A DNA stretch of 64,000 nt, from assembly GCA_008694505.1 (NCBI GenBank), contig VZDJ01000346.1:11352151-11416150 (forward strand). The letters run 5' to 3'. The position numbers and the translations under genes are program-made. The stretch is from Cyanoderma ruficeps (lineage: Eukaryota > Chordata > Aves > Passeriformes > Timaliidae). The notes under the pieces are model-generated. The model saw only the letters and a list, made by a program, of their open reading frames with translations, was not told the DNA's origin and did not search any database. Position 1 is the first letter of the stretch, and the number at the start of each line of letters is the position of its first letter. This document shows positions 61,517 to 64,000 of this stretch, piece by piece.

Positions 61517-63615
61517 ATGCCGGGATTTGTCTGATAGAAATATGTTATAGTTTGACTCTAAACTATTCAAATAAACATCCTTTATTAAGTAAAAAGTAGT
61601 TGGTGTGATAGTCTGTAATCTTTTCCTTGAATCACCTATCCTTGTTCTTTTTTCTGTTCTGTCCATTATTGGTGATAATCTTGAAAATTTCTGGATCTGC
61701 GCTTCTGAATGCCAGGCTCTTTTAGGCTCTGTCTCTAAGAAAATACTGATTAGTCTCATCTATGGCGCATCATTACACTGCATTATTTTGTCCTTGTAAT
61801 TCTTTGGCATAGTTTTAATATTAAATAAAATGTGACTAGATTTCAGCCTTGGTGCAGCTGTATCTGTAAAGTTGCACGGCCCCAAAAACTTGTGAAGCTC
61901 ATTTTTTTGTGTTTCCCCATGAATCCACAGTGTAATGGAATGCATCAGTCTGAGGATAAATTATAGGTATGGATTTTTTCATAATATATCTGGCAGGATA
62001 TCTCTGAATCAAATGAATAAATCAAGACTGGTTTTAGCCCTCCAATTCCATGTGCTTAGATGTCTGTGGCTGATGAAGAGCAGTGTGCCAGGAATTGGGA
62101 TTCTCACTGTGCCATCTCCCAGTTGATGCAGTCTGTATCCCTTGAACACTAAAAGGAAAATCACAATGAACCAATCGCTCTCTTTCAAGCTCTGCCTATA
62201 CAGGTTGGTGTTAAAGTGGCAGGCAAAATCATGCCAAAAGTACACCATAGTACTTACTGTCAAACTTGGAGTGAAGACAGGTGTGTGAACAAAGCTCTAG
62301 GCAAAAGGGGAACCTTTATGTTAGCCTCTCCAGTTAGAATTCTTCCCATAGTCAGGAATGTCGACTGGCCAATGCCCTGGGGGATAATTTAGACACTTTG
62401 GAAGACCTAATTCAAAATGTTTGAAGTAACGTCACTGAGAATTGTCTGCTGCTAGCATTGCAGCATTGTTCTATACAATAACTGTCGGTTTAATCAGATT
62501 GCAAAAGAAAACATTCACTGCCTGTGTACCTGTGTCCTGAGGAGTTTTTGTAACCCATTCTTATGTGCATCTTTTCCGTCATTCAGATTGTCATGTTATT
62601 TTGTAACCATGGAGAAGCAGGGAGGGATGCCTGTTGGTCGAATTTAGATTTCTCCGGCTGAGTGCAAACCAATTTTTGAGAAAAATGAGAAAACATTTCT
62701 TAATGTAAATTGTACTGTCACTCCCTTATATCATCAGTGCAAAATGGATTTCTTTCCAGATCATCTGAACTGTATAATTAGCATATTGTTAAAGCATAGG
62801 TTTGGATGTACAATATTGTATACATTTTCAGTGACTAAAGATAAATGCAGTTGCATCAAAGAAATTAATAATTGGTCAAATAAGAAGAACTGGGGTTTTT
62901 TTAAAAACTGAGACATCTTATAACAACTTTACTGTATTTTTTCTCTAAAAATTATTCTTTGCAAATTTTTTTTTATCTACTTGTTTTTTGAGTAGGAATC
63001 TTTGGCAGGAAATGTAAATAACCATTGCTTCTAAAATGGTATAACCCTTCTGAATGGGATGAGCCATTTTATGAAGAGGATAGGATTTTAAGTCTATCAT
63101 CAGTTCCAGGAATATTGTTTGTGATTTTAGTGCTGTGCTCCCTATTGACTTAACAAACAATCTCTTTACCATCATTTTCTTGTATTTCTCATATTTTCCT
63201 TCTGTTTTGGTTTACAAAGGTAGGGATTAATTTGATGTAAGTCATCTGGCAATCACAGTGTGCTTTTCATTGCTATTTTATGATGATTTATATGCTTTAG
63301 ACTTCAGAATTATCCATATGCTATATTGCCCAGTAACATTTAAAAATACAATATGGTTGCCGAGTTTAATTCATTTATCTTGCCTGGGTATTTGGAGCAT
63401 GTATAAAATGTAACTTCTCCATCATGTCATAAAAAGTTATTGCACTCCTAGGATCATGAATTCAAGAAACATGACAGAATAGACTGGCAAATATGGCCTT
63501 GTGTCTTCTGATGATGATCCAAATCCACCCACTTATCTTGATCTGCCTATATTGTTAACAACATGGGTTGTCATACAACAAATTTTTCATTTTAACTGTT
63601 CTTTATGTACAGTGC

Positions 63616-63730
63616 AGTGTAGAATTTACTTTTTATTGCCTTTCGGAGGGAAGTATCATACCTCTCAGTGAAATAATGGTTTTGTCAGACACTGGTATCT
63701 TTATTGTGTAGTGCTTTTAAATTCTACACT
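63616..63730. repeat. Perfect 13-bp inverted repeat, 89-bp spacer
   Basis: AGTGTAGAATTTA (63616-63628) and TAAATTCTACACT (63718-63730) are exact reverse complements. With 89 bp between, they could be the ends of a tiny non-autonomous DNA element, but no target-site duplication is obvious. Chance is possible in AT-rich DNA. Confidence 0.5.
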
Positions 63731-64000
63731 ATTTATACCAAGCTCTCATGGTGTAGGACAGGTGAGATGTGATGCCTCTGCTTCGCCCTTAGAATAAAGC
63801 TTTTTGGGTACTGAAGTGTAGTGTTGATATGGAAGTTGTGTGCTCTGTGTTGTAGCTTTCAAACAGAATTATTTTGTTCTTCTAAATACTCTTAAGAAAG
63901 TGCAAAATGTCAACAGCCACTGGAAAGGACTGACAAACCTGAAGCTTCTACTTGCAATCTTATTTCATTTATGCATGACAAGAAAGAACAGCAATTTTAT

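Larger units (their letters stand above)
61163..64000 (+). other. ZFPM2: ZFPM2 intron 3, last segment in window, no gene seen
   Basis: AT-rich sequence. A short imperfect tandem duplication lies at 61455-61516. The stretch 62440-62830 keeps scattered CpGs (near 62486, 62578, 62639 and 62655) and homeodomain-like ATAATTAGCATATT, and may be a conserved element. A widely spaced inverted repeat lies at 63616-63730. ZFPM2 exon 4 was not found before the window ends. Confidence 0.6.

Noticed and set aside
61337..61759. 140-codon minus-strand open frame
   Set aside because: No family recognised. Part of it is created by the imperfect tandem duplication at 61455-61516.
4680..64000. ZFPM2 exon 4 or later exons
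   Set aside because: I looked for codons for the ELEVFQKDGERK and SRQQLPVGTTWG regions and for C2H2 zinc-finger patterns and found none. The next exon probably lies beyond the window.
1..64000. Endogenous viral or bacterial-type systems, CRISPR arrays, tRNA or rRNA genes
   Set aside because: No retroviral gag/pol/env wording, hepadnaviral sequence, regularly spaced repeats, or tRNA/rRNA signatures were seen on either strand.

Overview
This window is intron-dominated vertebrate DNA, almost certainly from a bird. It is AT-rich and CpG-poor, with no bacterial-style gene packing. The only interspersed repeats I recognise are CR1 LINE copies, mostly 5'-truncated, with the 3' tail typical of birds (ATCATAGAATGGTT..TTGGAAG..ACCTTAAAGATCATCT). 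CR1 also occurs in turtles and crocodilians, but the low repeat density fits a bird better. I cannot name the species.

The one protein-coding exon I can identify with confidence is at 4578-4679 on the + strand. It encodes an acidic 34-codon segment (EGIQE..ESDGD..SEKPGQ..DWDGPG) that I recognise as the N-terminal acidic region of ZFPM2 (FOG2), the GATA4/5/6 cofactor. It corresponds to exon 3 in human numbering. ZFPM2 therefore runs left to right here. Positions 1-4577 are the end of intron 2, and 4680-64000 lie inside the very large intron 3. I looked for exons 2 and 4 by their known protein content and did not find them.

Intron layout: 4.7-20 kb is mostly featureless, with two tandem hairpins (6.75 kb) and a perfect palindrome (17.6 kb). 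20.2-23.6 kb holds a long hairpin, several + strand polypyrimidine tracts, short tandem repeats and a CR1 fragment. 28-36 kb is the CR1-rich zone, with at least five CR1 segments, all read as minus-strand copies, and a probable CR1-into-CR1 insertion near 34.1 kb. 38.3 kb has an exon-like segment with strong splice sites. 39.9-40.2 kb looks like a conserved non-coding element, dense in homeodomain, POU and FOX motifs and locally CpG-rich. 45.2-46.6 kb combines a GC-rich island with a cluster of seven GATA motifs and a perfect MEF2 motif. 49.6 and 53.8 kb are A-rich and A/C-rich low-complexity tracts.

The most interesting candidate is at 59.8-61.15 kb. Three exon-like pieces share compatible reading phase and splice signals. 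They are followed by a stop codon, an AATAAA signal and a GT-rich downstream element. They could form a small unannotated gene encoding a predicted 65-residue basic/cysteine-containing microprotein. Alternatively, the last two pieces could be spliced in frame to ZFPM2 exon 3 as an alternative 3' end, giving a truncated FOG2. This is inference from sequence only. No RNA gene, CRISPR array, viral insertion or complete transposon was recognised.
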